Of a stretch of DNA of 40,180 nucleotides, positions 14,997 through 24,700 are shown piece after piece; within the stretch, counting starts at the first letter, position 1; every line of letters begins with the position of its first letter. The DNA comes from Puniceicoccales bacterium (GTDB taxonomy: Bacteria > Verrucomicrobiota > Verrucomicrobiia > Opitutales > UBA953): positions 1 to 40,180 of the forward strand of contig JAIRPL010000069.1 in NCBI GenBank assembly GCA_031256995.1, read 5' to 3'. The position numbers were made by a program, and so were the translations under genes. Under the pieces are notes generated by a model. That model was given only the letters and a program-made list of their open reading frames with translations. It had not been told where the DNA came from and did no database searches.

Positions 14997-16103
14997 TCAG
15001 GCGGCGGGCGGGAACAGCTCGGGCTGGAGGCGCCCGCGCGGGATCAGGCCGAGCACGCGCCAGCCTTTTTCGGTGAGGGTCCGGCCCTGCGGGGTGCGCG
15101 CGAGATAGCCCTCCTGGATCAAGTAAGGCTCGTGGACCTCCTCCAGCGTCTGGTCGTCCTCGCCGACGGCGACGGCGATTGTGCCAAGGCCTGCCGGTCC
15201 GCCGCCGTAGTTGTTGGCGAGGGTGCGCAGGATGCGCTTGTCCATGTCGTCGAGGCCGTGGCGGTCTATTTCCAGCAGCTCCAGCGCGGCCGCCGCGACG
15301 GGCCGTGTGACGGCGCCCCCGGCGCGTTCCAGCGCGTAGTCGCGCGTGAAGCGGATGAGGTTGTTCACAATGCGCGGCGTCCCGCGCGCGCGGCGGGCGA
15401 TCTCCATCGCGCCATCGGCGTCTATCCGCATGCCGAGCAGGGCGCAGTTGCGCGTGACGATTTTGAAAAGGTCCTCGTGGTTGTAGTAGTCGAGCCGCGT
15501 CTGGAGCGTGAAGCGGCTGCGCATGGGGGCGGTGAGCAGGCCCGTGCGGGTCGTGGCCCCCACGAGCGTGAAGCGCGGGATGTTGAGCCGCACGCTGCGG
15601 GCGTTCGGCCCCTGGTCGATCATGATGTCGATGCGGAAATCCTCCATCGCCGAGTAGAGGAACTCCTCGACGGTCTTTGAGATGCGGTGGATCTCGTCGA
15701 TGAAAAGGATCTCGCCCTCCTCCAGGCTCGTGAGCAGGCCGGCGAGGTCGGAGGCCTTCTCGATGACCGGCCCCGAGGTGATCTTGATTTTCACGCCCAT
15801 CTCGGCCGCGAGGATGAGGGCCAGCGTGGTCTTGCCCAGCCCCGGCGGCCCGTGGATCAGGATGTGGTCAAGCGAGCGGCCCTCGCGCCGGGCCGCGCCT
15901 GTCATGACACGCAGGCGCTCGATGGTGAGGCGCTGGCCGGTGAAGTCTCCGAAGCTGGGCGGGCGGAGGGCCGCCTCGAGGGCGGGGTCCTTTTTCTGGA
16001 GCGCCCCGGAGTAGGGGCTGGCGGCGGCGGGCGCGGCCGGGGCGGCGTCCGCGCCTGAGGGGCCGGAGCCTGCCGTGGATTTTTTTGTGGATTTGGCCGC
16101 CAT
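14997..16103 (-). CDS. ruvB: Holliday junction branch migration ATPase RuvB
   Basis: The 368-aa protein is a full RuvB. It has a family-typical N-terminal segment (ALEAALRPPSFGDFTGQ), Walker A GPPGLGKT (residues 85-92), Walker B LFIDEIHR (133-140), sensor GATTRTG (182-188), arginine finger region MRSRF, and the C-terminal winged-helix domain (IDRHGLDDMDKRILR, EPYLIQEGYLARTPQGR). It drives branch migration of Holliday junctions with RuvA in recombinational repair. An extra Ala/Ser/Lys-rich N-terminus of about 30 residues precedes the core. ruvA and ruvC are not adjacent. It is divergent from the unknown gene at 16348. Confidence 0.97.
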   Translation of the reverse strand: MAAKSTKKSTAGSGPSGADAAPAAPAAASPYSGALQKKDPALEAALRPPSFGDFTGQRLTIERLRVMTGAARREGRSLDHILIHGPPGLGKTTLALILAAEMGVKIKITSGPVIEKASDLAGLLTSLEEGEILFIDEIHRISKTVEEFLYSAMEDFRIDIMIDQGPNARSVRLNIPRFTLVGATTRTGLLTAPMRSRFTLQTRLDYYNHEDLFKIVTRNCALLGMRIDADGAMEIARRARGTPRIVNNLIRFTRDYALERAGGAVTRPVAAAALELLEIDRHGLDDMDKRILRTLANNYGGGPAGLGTIAVAVGEDDQTLEEVHEPYLIQEGYLARTPQGRTLTEKGWRVLGLIPRGRLQPELFPPAA

Positions 16104-16243
16104 CGAAAAAAAGGGGGAGGGAGGAGGGAAAAGGAGGCGCGCATGTCAGCAAAGCCCGCCCCCCGGCGCAAGATGTTGGATGGCTTCCGGCCGCGTCCCG
16201 GGAAATTCATCCTTCAAAAATGCGTGAAAATCCACATTGGGCG

Positions 16244-16272
16244 GGGTGCATCCCCGTTCGCGCGGGGAGCGG
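16244..16272. repeat. Solitary type I-E CRISPR-repeat-like sequence
   Basis: This 29-nt stretch agrees at 23 of 29 positions with the common type I-E repeat orientation beginning CGGTTCATCCCCGC. It keeps the diagnostic CATCCCCG...CGCGGGGA palindrome (stem CCCCG 16252-16256 with CGGGG 16263-16267). There is only one copy, with no spacers and no cas genes in the window. It may be a degenerate remnant, an integration by-product, or a chance palindrome. It is not an array. Confidence 0.45.
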
Positions 16273-16318
16273 GGTTTTCAACCGACCCACACCCCCTGCC
16301 AGGGTGCGTGGAAAACCC
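16272..16318. other. Long nested hairpin in the leader of the 16348 gene
   Basis: GGGTTTTC (16272-16279) pairs perfectly with GAAAACCC (16311-16318). Inside, CCAC can pair with GTGG and ACCC with GGGT around a small loop. It abuts the CRISPR-repeat-like sequence and ends 29 bp before the ATG at 16348. It could be a leader RNA element or an old terminator-like palindrome. Confidence 0.55.
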
Positions 16319-16330
16319 GCAACCCAAACC

Positions 16331-16336
16331 CAGGAG
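16331..16336 (+). promoter_or_regulatory. Ribosome-binding site deciding the 16348 start
   Basis: CAGGAG lies 11 bp before ATG 16348 and supports that start over an upstream in-frame ATG at 16237, whose translation runs through the repeat-like palindrome. Confidence 0.6.
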
Positions 16337-16347
16337 AACGCTCGTTT

Positions 16348-17046
16348 ATGAACACGCAAAAACCCGACTATCTTCCGAACACCGGCGACGAACTCGGCCG
16401 CTGGCTGGACAACTTCATCCAATGCCTGCGCAAGAACGCCCCCGCCCTTGGCGTCCCCGCCGCCGATGTGGACAAGCTCGTGGCGCAGGCCGAAGGGCTG
16501 AGGCGCATCGAGACGACGCTTTCCACCTACAAGCAGATCCACATGGCGTACTCGGCCATTGAGAAATTCTACGCCGAGGGGCCGGAGGACATCGAGGTCA
16601 CGCTCCCCACGCTGCTTTCGCCGCCGCCGGGCGGGGTGCTGCACGGCGGCGTGCAGCGCCTTGTGGAGCGCATCGTGGCGGCCATGCGCAAGTCGCCCGC
16701 GTTCACCCCGGAGCTTGCCCGGGTTTTTGGCGTGGCCCCGCCGGAGGCGCGGCCCGACGCAAGGCTCCACATCGGCCCCTGGAAATTCAAGGACAAGGTG
16801 CTGCTGGTCAACTGGCAGCGCGGGCGCCCGTTCACCGCAGCCGAGTTCTTTGTGGACCGCGGTGACGGCAGGGGCTTTGTGAGCAACGGGCGCGACCACC
16901 ATCCCCCGGTCGCGATCTGGGACAAGCTCCCACCCCATGGCGGCATCATCCACATCAAGGCCAGGGGCTTCGTGGACAACGTCCCCGCCGCCGTGGAGAG
17001 CGACGTGCTCGAGATCCAGGTCCCGCCCCACTACGCCCGCCCGTGA
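16348..17046 (+). CDS. Conserved-type hypothetical protein, helical N-terminus and Ig-like C-terminus
   Basis: The 232-aa protein has no signal peptide or membrane segment. Residues 1-130 are predicted helical, with L-x-RWLDNFIQCLRKNAPALGVPAADVDKL and a second helix pair. Residues about 135-232 read as a beta-sandwich (LHIGPWKFKDKVLLVNWQRGRPF, then VAIWDKL, GGIIHIKARGFVDNVP, DVLEIQVPP). The layout reminds me of small proteins of unknown function common in Verrucomicrobiota and Planctomycetota that carry a helical N-terminal domain with the LG(I/V)P-AAD-x-x-x-L pattern; this is from memory and needs a profile search. It is expressed divergently from ruvB, with an unusual structured leader. Confidence 0.7.
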   Translation: MNTQKPDYLPNTGDELGRWLDNFIQCLRKNAPALGVPAADVDKLVAQAEGLRRIETTLSTYKQIHMAYSAIEKFYAEGPEDIEVTLPTLLSPPPGGVLHGGVQRLVERIVAAMRKSPAFTPELARVFGVAPPEARPDARLHIGPWKFKDKVLLVNWQRGRPFTAAEFFVDRGDGRGFVSNGRDHHPPVAIWDKLPPHGGIIHIKARGFVDNVPAAVESDVLEIQVPPHYARP

Positions 17047-17099
17047 GCGGGCGCCCCGCCGGGGTCCCGCGCCGGGCGTTCCGGGGCGGGCCGCCGTGC

Positions 17100-19766
17100 T
17101 CAGCGCCACTCGTGCTTTGGGTAGCGCCCGCGGAGGTCCTTCCGGACGAGGGCGTAGGAGGTTTTCCAGAAGGCATCGAGGTCCGTGGTCCTCTGGACGG
17201 TGCGGCGCGCGGGGGATTGTATCTCGATGGTCAGGGGCAGTTTTCCCGCCGCGATGCGGAAATGCGAACCGGGCGTGTCGTAGAGGTCCTGCAGGCGCGC
17301 CCCGACCACGGCCTCGCCGCCGTCGGTGTACACGATGGCGGCGCCGCGTTGCTTGTAGGGCAGGGTGATGCGGTCGGGCAGAAGGGCGCTGATGGCGGCG
17401 TTTTGCTCGTCGGTGAGCCAGCCGCGCAGATGCGGGCGCGGATCCAGGCCGCGGACCTGGTGGGCGGCGGTCGAGCCGTGGCAGAGGGTCTCAAGGATGA
17501 GGCGGCGGGCGTCCTCGTCGATCGGCGGGATCTCGAGTTCCGGGAGGTTCCGGGCCGCGTAGTTGACCTTGCTTATCCAGGCCTCGACGGCCGGCCCCCA
17601 GTGTTCCAGCGTGACGCGCCCGGCGAGGATCTCCGCCGCGAGCAGCCGGGCCGTGGCGTCCGTGGGGGGCGGGTCATGGTCGTCCTTGGCGCGGAGGACG
17701 AGGTCATGGAAGCGGCGTTCGCGGCGCGTGACGCAGCGGCGCAGCGCGGCGTCGTAGAATGTGCGGGTCTGCTCGCCGAACGCCCGCGGGTTGACCTCGG
17801 CGAGCCAGGGTTCCTCGATGGCCGTGGCCATGCCGAGGTAGGTGGTGACATCGCCCCGCGCCTCGATCTCGTCCACCTCGGCCGCGACGAGGAGCGGATG
17901 CTCCCGCACCGCGCTTTGCCGCCGAAGCTCGGCCTTCCTGCCGTGGATTAGCGCGCAGCGGAGGGTCCCCTTGTCGAGGCGCATCGCGATGTGGTCGCCA
18001 AAGCCCGCGAGGAGGCATTTGCGGACGGCGTCGGGGTCGTCCGCGCTGGCGGAAAGGTCGAGGCCGAGGTTTTTTGCGAGGGAGATGAATTGTTCCGCGA
18101 GGCGGGCGGCGAGGCGCGCGCCCTGGGCGTGGATCCCGAGGCGGCGGCAGAAGCCGGCGTCGTAGTTGTTCCTGCGCGCGAGGTTCAGGAGGGCGATGCG
18201 GTGGGAGAAATCCGAGGTGGCGGAGTCGCCAAGAAGCTCGGCGCGGGCGTCGGCGTCACGGCGGTTCTCAAGCGGGAGCATGATGTCCCGCCCCTGGGCG
18301 ATCGCCGCGATCGTGGCGACCGCCGGGACGCAGCGGCGCCCGCTGGCGTCGAGAAGCATGCGGGAGTAGCGCGGGTGCATGGGAAAGGCGGCCATGCGCA
18401 TCCCGGTTGGCGTGGCCCTGCGCGCGGGGTCGGCGCCGCCGTCCGGCGCGGCGGGTTCTATCGCGCCCAGGTCCTCCAGGAGGCCCAGGGCGCGGGCGAG
18501 GGATCGCGGCTCCGGGGCCTCGAACCACGGGAATTCCCCGAGCCTGACCAGCCCGCCCGCGATGAGCGAGAGGACCGGGCCGGCCAGCTCGACGCGCCGC
18601 ACCTCGGGGGTCTCGCCCGCCGGGCGGGCCTCGTGGTTCGCGCGGCTCCAGAGGCGGATGCACAGGCCCGGCGCCGTCCGCCCGGCGCGCCCGGCGCGCT
18701 GGCTGGCGGAGGCCTGCGAGATGTTTTCGATGTGCAGCGTGTTGATGCCCCGCAAGGGGTCATGGCGGGCGACGCGGGCGAGGCCGGAGTCGATGACGAC
18801 GCGCACGCCGTCTATGGTGAGCGAGGTCTCGGCGACATTGGTGGCGACGACGACCTTGCGGCGTCCGTCCGGTGCCGGGGCGATGGCGGCGTCCTGCCTC
18901 TCCGGCGGGAGCTCGCCGTGCAGGGGCAGGCAGAGGCAGTCCCTGCCCTCGGGCGTGGCGGAGATGGCGTCGAGTGTGCGCTGGATCTCGTAGGCGCCGG
19001 GCATGAACACGAGGAAGTCGCCTTCCGGCTCGGCGTGGAAGGCCTTCCGGAACTGGGTGGCGGCGTGCTCCCAGACCGGGGGCGCCCCGGGGCCGGTGGA
19101 TGGCGGGGGCGCGTGGTCGATCTCGATGGGGTGGAGGCGCCCGCCGACGCGGAGGTGCTCGACGGCGTTGACGCCGGGCGCGGCGCCCGCGGAGAACCAG
19201 CGGATGAGGCCGGCGGTGTCGAGCGTGGCGGACATCACGACGAGGAGCAGGTCCGGGCGGCCTGTCTCCTGGATGTGGCGCGCGAGCGCGAGCGCGATGT
19301 CGGAGTCCAGATGGCGTTCGTGGAATTCATCGAAGACGAGCGCGCCAACCCCGTGCAGGCGCGGATCGGCGAGCATCTGCCGGAGGAGCAGGCCCTCGGT
19401 GACGAATTTGATCCGGGTTTGCGGGGATTCCACGCGGTCGAAGCGGATCTGGTAGCCGACCTCGCCCCCGGGCTGCTGGCCGCGCTCCGCCGCGATTCGT
19501 GCCGCGAGCATCCGCGTGGCAAGCCTTCGTGGCTGGAGGACGATGACCTTCTGGTCCGGCGGGACGATTTGTCCGTCGATGAGGAACTGCGGGACCTGGG
19601 TGGATTTTCCCGACCCGGTCGGCGCCTCAAGGACGATCCGGCGGCAGTGCGAGGCCGCCCCGGCGAGTGTCTCGCGGATGGCCGATATGGGCAGCTGGTG
19701 GCGCGCCTGCGCCTGGTCCGCCGGCGCGGGCACCTCCCGCGCGCGTTTTGCTTCCCCGGGGTTCAT
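17100..19766 (-). CDS. hrpB: DEAH-box ATP-dependent helicase HrpB
   Basis: The 888-aa protein is an HrpB-type RNA helicase. It has Walker A EAPTGSGKST (about residues 47-56), DEFHERHLDSD (motif II with DEFH), SATLDTAGL (motif III), TNVAETSLTIDGVR and QRAGRAGR (motifs V and VI). Helicase-associated domains and the characteristic HrpB C-terminus follow (RLQDLYDTP, IQSPARRTVQRTTDLDAFWKTSY, final RGRYPKHEW). HrpB is distinguished from the longer HrpA by this C-terminus and length. Its physiological role is poorly known. Its ATG overlaps the stop of the gspE-type gene by 4 bp (ATGA), so translation is probably coupled. Confidence 0.95.
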   Translation of the reverse strand: MNPGEAKRAREVPAPADQAQARHQLPISAIRETLAGAASHCRRIVLEAPTGSGKSTQVPQFLIDGQIVPPDQKVIVLQPRRLATRMLAARIAAERGQQPGGEVGYQIRFDRVESPQTRIKFVTEGLLLRQMLADPRLHGVGALVFDEFHERHLDSDIALALARHIQETGRPDLLLVVMSATLDTAGLIRWFSAGAAPGVNAVEHLRVGGRLHPIEIDHAPPPSTGPGAPPVWEHAATQFRKAFHAEPEGDFLVFMPGAYEIQRTLDAISATPEGRDCLCLPLHGELPPERQDAAIAPAPDGRRKVVVATNVAETSLTIDGVRVVIDSGLARVARHDPLRGINTLHIENISQASASQRAGRAGRTAPGLCIRLWSRANHEARPAGETPEVRRVELAGPVLSLIAGGLVRLGEFPWFEAPEPRSLARALGLLEDLGAIEPAAPDGGADPARRATPTGMRMAAFPMHPRYSRMLLDASGRRCVPAVATIAAIAQGRDIMLPLENRRDADARAELLGDSATSDFSHRIALLNLARRNNYDAGFCRRLGIHAQGARLAARLAEQFISLAKNLGLDLSASADDPDAVRKCLLAGFGDHIAMRLDKGTLRCALIHGRKAELRRQSAVREHPLLVAAEVDEIEARGDVTTYLGMATAIEEPWLAEVNPRAFGEQTRTFYDAALRRCVTRRERRFHDLVLRAKDDHDPPPTDATARLLAAEILAGRVTLEHWGPAVEAWISKVNYAARNLPELEIPPIDEDARRLILETLCHGSTAAHQVRGLDPRPHLRGWLTDEQNAAISALLPDRITLPYKQRGAAIVYTDGGEAVVGARLQDLYDTPGSHFRIAAGKLPLTIEIQSPARRTVQRTTDLDAFWKTSYALVRKDLRGRYPKHEWR

Positions 19767-21445
19767 TCCTCGAATTTCTCGGCGTAGGTCATGATTTCCT
19801 GGAGTGAGGTCACCCCGCGTCTCACCTGCTCCCAGCCGCAGCGCTGCAGGGTGCGCATGCCGTCGCGCAGGGCCTGCTCGTGGATCTCGCGCGCGGAGGC
19901 GCGGCCCACGATCTGGTCGTGGATGGGTTCGCTGACGGGGAGTATCTCGAAGATGCCCACGCGGCCCTTGTAGGCGATGTTCCGGCAGAAATCGCACCCG
20001 GCCGGCTCGTGGATGGTCTCGGTCTCGCCCGCCGCCTCGTGGGGGATGCCCAGCGCGGTGAGGTAGGGCAGGACCTCGGCGCGGCGTTTTTGCGCCGGGC
20101 GCGCGCACCTCGGGCACAGGCGGCGCACGAGCCGCTGGGCGATGATGAGGTCCACGGAGGATGCGATGAGGAATGGCTCGATGCCCATGTCCGTCAGGCG
20201 TGTGAGGGCGCCGGCGGCGTCGTTGGTGTGCAGGGTGGAGAGGACCAGGTGGCCTGTCAGCGAGGCGCGGATGGCGATGTCGGCCGTCTCGCGGTCGCGG
20301 ATTTCGCCGACCATGATGACGTCGGGGTCCTGGCGCAGGATGCTTCGCAGGACATTGGCGAAGGAGAGGCCGATCTCGGCGTGGACCTGGGTCTGGTTGA
20401 CGCCGGGCACCTCGTATTCCACCGGGTCCTCCACGGTCATCACGCGCAGCTCGGGGCGCAATATCCGGCGCAGGAAGGCGTTGAGCGTGGTGCTTTTCCC
20501 GGAGCCTGTCGGGCCGGTGACGAGGATGATGCCGTGCGGGCGCTCCAGCTGGCGGACGATGCGCGTCTCGTCCTCGCGCAGGAAGCCGAGCGCGGAGATG
20601 GAGAGCGGGGCGGTCCTGGCGCCGAGGAGGCGCAGGGAGACGCTCTCGCCGTGCAGGGTCGGGAGCGTGGAGACGCGGATGTCGATGTCGTCCCCGCCGT
20701 GGCGGAAATTGATGCGCCCGTCCTGGGGCCTGCGGCGCTCGGAGATGTTGAGTTTCGCCATGATTTTCAGGCGCGAGATGAGGGCGGCCTGGAATTGGAC
20801 GAGGTTTTCCGGGAGGCGCACGGGGACGAGCTCGCCGTCGATGCGGTAGCGGATGATGAGGGCGTTTTTTTGCGGCTCGAAGTGGATGTCGGTCGCGCGG
20901 TCGGTGGCGGCCTTGGAGATGATCTCGTTGATGAAGCGGATGATGGCGGCGTTCTCGTCCTCCTCCTCCGCGGCATCCTTGTCCCCGGCTCCGAGGGCCT
21001 TGAGGTCGGCTTCGTCGAGGGTGCCGGAGCCGACCCCGAAGTTCTCCTGTATGGACGCGTCCACGCTCTCCGGCGGGGCGAGGGTCCAGGCCGGGCGTTT
21101 TCCTGTGAGGGCGAGCACCCAGGCGTCCATGCGTTCATCGGTGGGCCAGCTGGTTGCCAGGGCGATTGTGCCTGGGGTTGCCGCCTCCGGGGCGGTGGGC
21201 AGGCACTGGTATTCGTGGATGAGGCGCACGGGGACTTTTTCCCCCGCGCCGGGGGCGGGCGTGATTTGCGCCGTGAATGGAAGCCCCAGGGCGCTGGCGA
21301 GGCGCGCGGCGGCGTTGGCGGAGGAGAGGCCCGCGCGTTCCGCGAGCATGAGGCAGCGCCGGGGGCGGGAGGCTTGCAGGACCTCGTCGATGGTTTCGGG
21401 GGTGATTTCGGGAAACGTCCGGGCGATGTCCTCGTTGGTCAACAT
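19763..21445 (-). CDS. GspE/PilB-family type II secretion or type IV pilus assembly ATPase
   Basis: The 560-aa ATPase has an N-terminal GspE-N-like domain (residues 1-150). The ATPase core shows TDIHFEP, Walker A TGPTGSGKST, the Asp box TVEDPVEYEVPGVNQTQV, Walker B DPDVIMVGEIRDRETADIAIRASLTGHLVLSTLHTND, and a zinc-binding CxxC...CxxC (CPRCARP, CDFCRN). It would power pseudopilus or pilus assembly at the inner membrane. No other gsp or pil gene is nearby, so which machine it serves is open. The start at 21445 gives MLTNEDIARTF, a typical N-terminus; an upstream start near 21598 adds an Arg/Pro-rich extension and is less likely. Confidence 0.93.
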   Translation of the reverse strand: MLTNEDIARTFPEITPETIDEVLQASRPRRCLMLAERAGLSSANAAARLASALGLPFTAQITPAPGAGEKVPVRLIHEYQCLPTAPEAATPGTIALATSWPTDERMDAWVLALTGKRPAWTLAPPESVDASIQENFGVGSGTLDEADLKALGAGDKDAAEEEDENAAIIRFINEIISKAATDRATDIHFEPQKNALIIRYRIDGELVPVRLPENLVQFQAALISRLKIMAKLNISERRRPQDGRINFRHGGDDIDIRVSTLPTLHGESVSLRLLGARTAPLSISALGFLREDETRIVRQLERPHGIILVTGPTGSGKSTTLNAFLRRILRPELRVMTVEDPVEYEVPGVNQTQVHAEIGLSFANVLRSILRQDPDVIMVGEIRDRETADIAIRASLTGHLVLSTLHTNDAAGALTRLTDMGIEPFLIASSVDLIIAQRLVRRLCPRCARPAQKRRAEVLPYLTALGIPHEAAGETETIHEPAGCDFCRNIAYKGRVGIFEILPVSEPIHDQIVGRASAREIHEQALRDGMRTLQRCGWEQVRRGVTSLQEIMTYAEKFEE

Positions 21446-21624
21446 GCGGCGCAGGAAAGGTGCGGCGGCGTCTGGCGGCAACGGCGAATGCCGGGGCGGG
21501 TCGTTGTCACCCGGCGGGGCGGGGTTTGCGGGTGCGCCCCCATGGCGGGGGCCTGCTTTGTGGTGCCGCCCCCGGGGGCCTCGCGGGAGGTGTTTCACGG
21601 CTTTTTCGTCCGGCGTGACACGGC

Positions 21625-21653
21625 TTGACAGTGTGTGGTGGCGTCGGCAAAAA
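21625..21653 (+). promoter_or_regulatory. Possible promoter of the autotransporter protease gene
   Basis: TTGACA (21625-21630) is a perfect -35 hexamer in the 273-bp divergent region; 17 nt later the -10 position is only CAAAAA. No better -10 was found, so this is tentative. Confidence 0.25.
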
Positions 21654-21718
21654 CGCGCGCACTCTTTGCTCCACCCGTTCCCTTAACAAACATCCTCCCC
21701 ACGCCTTACACTCTCTCT

Positions 21719-24700
21719 ATGTCCAAGCTGCCCCTCTCCCTGCTCGTTGCCAGTGCGGCGATGCTCAATGTTGCCACCGCCGGCGCGGCCGCCTACGGCC
21801 CCGCGTTTTTCCCGAACGACGTGTTTTTTCCCTATAACGAGAAGGACCTGCCCAATTTTGCCGGACAATGGCACCTTGTTAACCAGGCTCCGGATGTTGT
21901 GGGCGCCATGGCAAAAAATGCCCATCTGGACGTCAACATCACGGGTGCGTGGGGCATGGGGGTCACGGGGAACGGGGTTGTCATAGGAATCATCGACGAC
22001 GGGGTGGAGGGGACGCACGAGGACTTGTCCCCCAATTACCGGGCCGACTTGAGCAAGAATTTCTCCCAGGATTCCGCCATCGCCGCCGCCGAGCAGGGGC
22101 CTGTGCAGCCGACGGACCAGCATGGCGTCTCCGTGGCGGGTGTCGCCGCCGCGCGTGGTGGCAACGGCATCGGCGTCACCGGCGCGGCCCCATACGCGCA
22201 GATCGCGGGCCAGCGCATCAGTTTTTCCAGTTCGACGACAGATCCCGCGGCCAACGCCACTGACATCTCCGACGCCTTCCTCTGGGATGGGCGTGACGCC
22301 CAGGGCAATGCCCGCGTCAGCGTCACGCTGGATGGAAAATATGTCTCCGAGGCGGTCATTTCGGTTAAAAACAACAGCTGGGGCCGCAGCCTTGGCTTTT
22401 TGGAACCCGAAAACCCGACAGCCACGGACCGCAATCTCTATGACAAGGGGAACATCCAGTTCAAGGCGCTCGCGGCGGCGGCAACCAACAACGTCATTCT
22501 CGTCTTCGCGGCGGGCAATGATCGCGGGGGGATTGGCGAGCAGGCGCAGACACGTTTTCTTAATGCCTCGGATCCCGTGATCAATGTCGCCGCCCTTGGC
22601 AGCGACGGCGTCTATGCCGCTTACAGCAACTTTGGCAGCAGCGTCTTTGTCACCGCGCCATCCAGTTCCAAGTCGACCACCTTCGGCATCACGACAACCG
22701 ACCGGATGGGGACGCTCGGATACAACACGTATGTGGAACCCGAGGGGGGCGCGACGTCCGAGACCCTTACCGACCTGCCCAATGCAAATTACACGTCCAC
22801 CTTTGGCGGGACCTCCTCGGCCTCGCCGCTTGTCGCTGGCATCATGGCACTTGGAAAACAGGTCACCCCCGCGATGGACGTGCGCCTGGCCAAGCATGCC
22901 CTTGTGCTTTCCTCCCGGATTGTTGACGCCGAGGATGCCAGCCTGGTCCGTCTCGGCGGGCGCGGCTGGACGAAGAATGCCGCCGGCAACTCCTTCAACG
23001 CCAATTACGGCTTTGGCCTCATTGACGCCACGAAGTTTGTAAATACTGTCATTCAAAGTGCTTACATAACGGATCGCACGCAGTTCTCGACGGGCTTGGT
23101 TGACGTTGGCGAGGCGGTCGTTGTCGGCAACGCGGCGGGCGTGGAGCGGAAGGTTTCGATCTCCATCCCGGCCTTGCAAAACCAGCCCCTTGAGACGGTT
23201 GAGGCCCGGATCAAGGTCACCGGCCCCAACGCCTGGCAGGATCTCCGCATTTCCCTGACCTCGCCCTCGGGGACCGTCGGTGACCTGCTTTTGTACAATA
23301 ATTTCCTCACGGATGCCGTGGCGCCGACCGATGCAAAGGTCGCCTATGCGGAAGAGGTGAACGCGGAAATCCCCGGCTTTGACTGGGTGTTTGTCGCCAA
23401 CAATTTCTGGGGCGAGAATGCCAACGGCGAGTGGACCCTCAATGCCTACAACCGCGGTTTTCTCAACATCGGCGAAAACATTCAGTGGAATAATTTTGAA
23501 CTCACTTTCAACATGGGGCGGATTGTCCTCGAGAGTGACTCGAGCGGTTTGGACATTGCCGGGGGCGTCACGGTGAAAGCCCACTCCCTCAACCTGGATT
23601 ACGCGCCCTTCTTTGTCCGCGCCGGCGGCGTCTTCACCGTCACGGACTCCATCAATGTGCGCGGCGGCACGATGCGAATTTATGGCACGGTGGATGAGGC
23701 CTCGCCCAATCTTTCCCCGGAATTTTTCAAGGGAAGCCTGGTGACGGTTGAGGCGGGCGCCGCCGTGTTTGTCGAGGAAGGTGGCAGGCTTGTCGCCTCG
23801 CGCGGCGTGTTCGTCAACGGCGGCGATTTTGTGAGCCGCGGCACGCTGGAAATCGGGGCCGGGGCCGTCACGGTTGCCGCCAATGGCTCCTTTTCCGTCA
23901 ACCGGGACCTTGATCTCCAGGGCGCGGTGGACGTTGGCACGGACGGGAGCACGGGCAATCTCCTCGTCAACTCCGGTTCGGAGACCGATCCGCGCGGCAG
24001 GCTTTCCACCAAGTCCAGCCTGCGTCTTGGGGGCGGCCTCATTTATGCGCCCGATTCCATCACGGTTGGCGGCAGCACGGACATCACCGGGGGCCGGGTG
24101 TTCACCACGACTTACCAAGGCGGGGCGGTCACCCTTGCGGGTGGCGCGCTTTCGGCCGAGAAACTTGTCACGCCAGCCGTCACGGTCAACCACGGCATCC
24201 TCAATGTCTCGGATGCGATCTCCGGCGCCGATGGGGCCGCCACCGCCGTTGTCATCAACGGGGAGGCGGACAAGGGAAAGCGCGGTTGGTATTCGCCCGG
24301 CGGCATCGGCTATGTCGGGGAGGATCTGCGCGGCATTGGCAACCTGCTTTTTGCCACCAAGTCCGCCGGGCTTGCCGCCCCGATTCCCGGCAACATCACC
24401 ACGGGCCGTGTGAACGGGAAGACGGTCGTCGTCCGTTCGGAGATCGACGGTTCGCTCACCTTCGGCGCCAATGGCATGCTGCTTGTTGATGTCACGAACT
24501 CCCCGGATGGCGACGGGCGCATCCTTTATGACACGCTCCACGTCACCGGGGCGGTCAGTTTCAACGGCCAGCTCTACATCAACCGCATCGCGGACCGGAA
24601 CGGCAGGCTTCCCCATCCCAAGGTTGGGGATGAGATTGTCCTCATCACCAGCGACGTCGGCATCAACAAATTGAATGGCGGCGAGATTGACTCCTCCTTT

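Noticed and set aside
16244..16272. CRISPR array
   Set aside because: Only a single repeat-like copy is present, without a second repeat, spacers or cas genes.
16237..16347. Upstream ATG (16237) extending the unknown protein by 37 residues
   Set aside because: The extension translates the CRISPR-repeat-like palindrome and hairpin; the ATG at 16348 has a CAGGAG ribosome-binding site.
21446..21598. N-terminal extension of the GspE-type ATPase from a start at 21598
   Set aside because: The added 51 residues are Arg/Pro/Gly-rich and unlike GspE N-termini; MLTNEDIARTF at 21445 is the natural start.
17991..21628. Long plus-strand open frames antisense to hrpB and the gspE-type gene
   Set aside because: Composition is typical of shadow frames, with no domain motifs; the minus-strand proteins are unmistakable.
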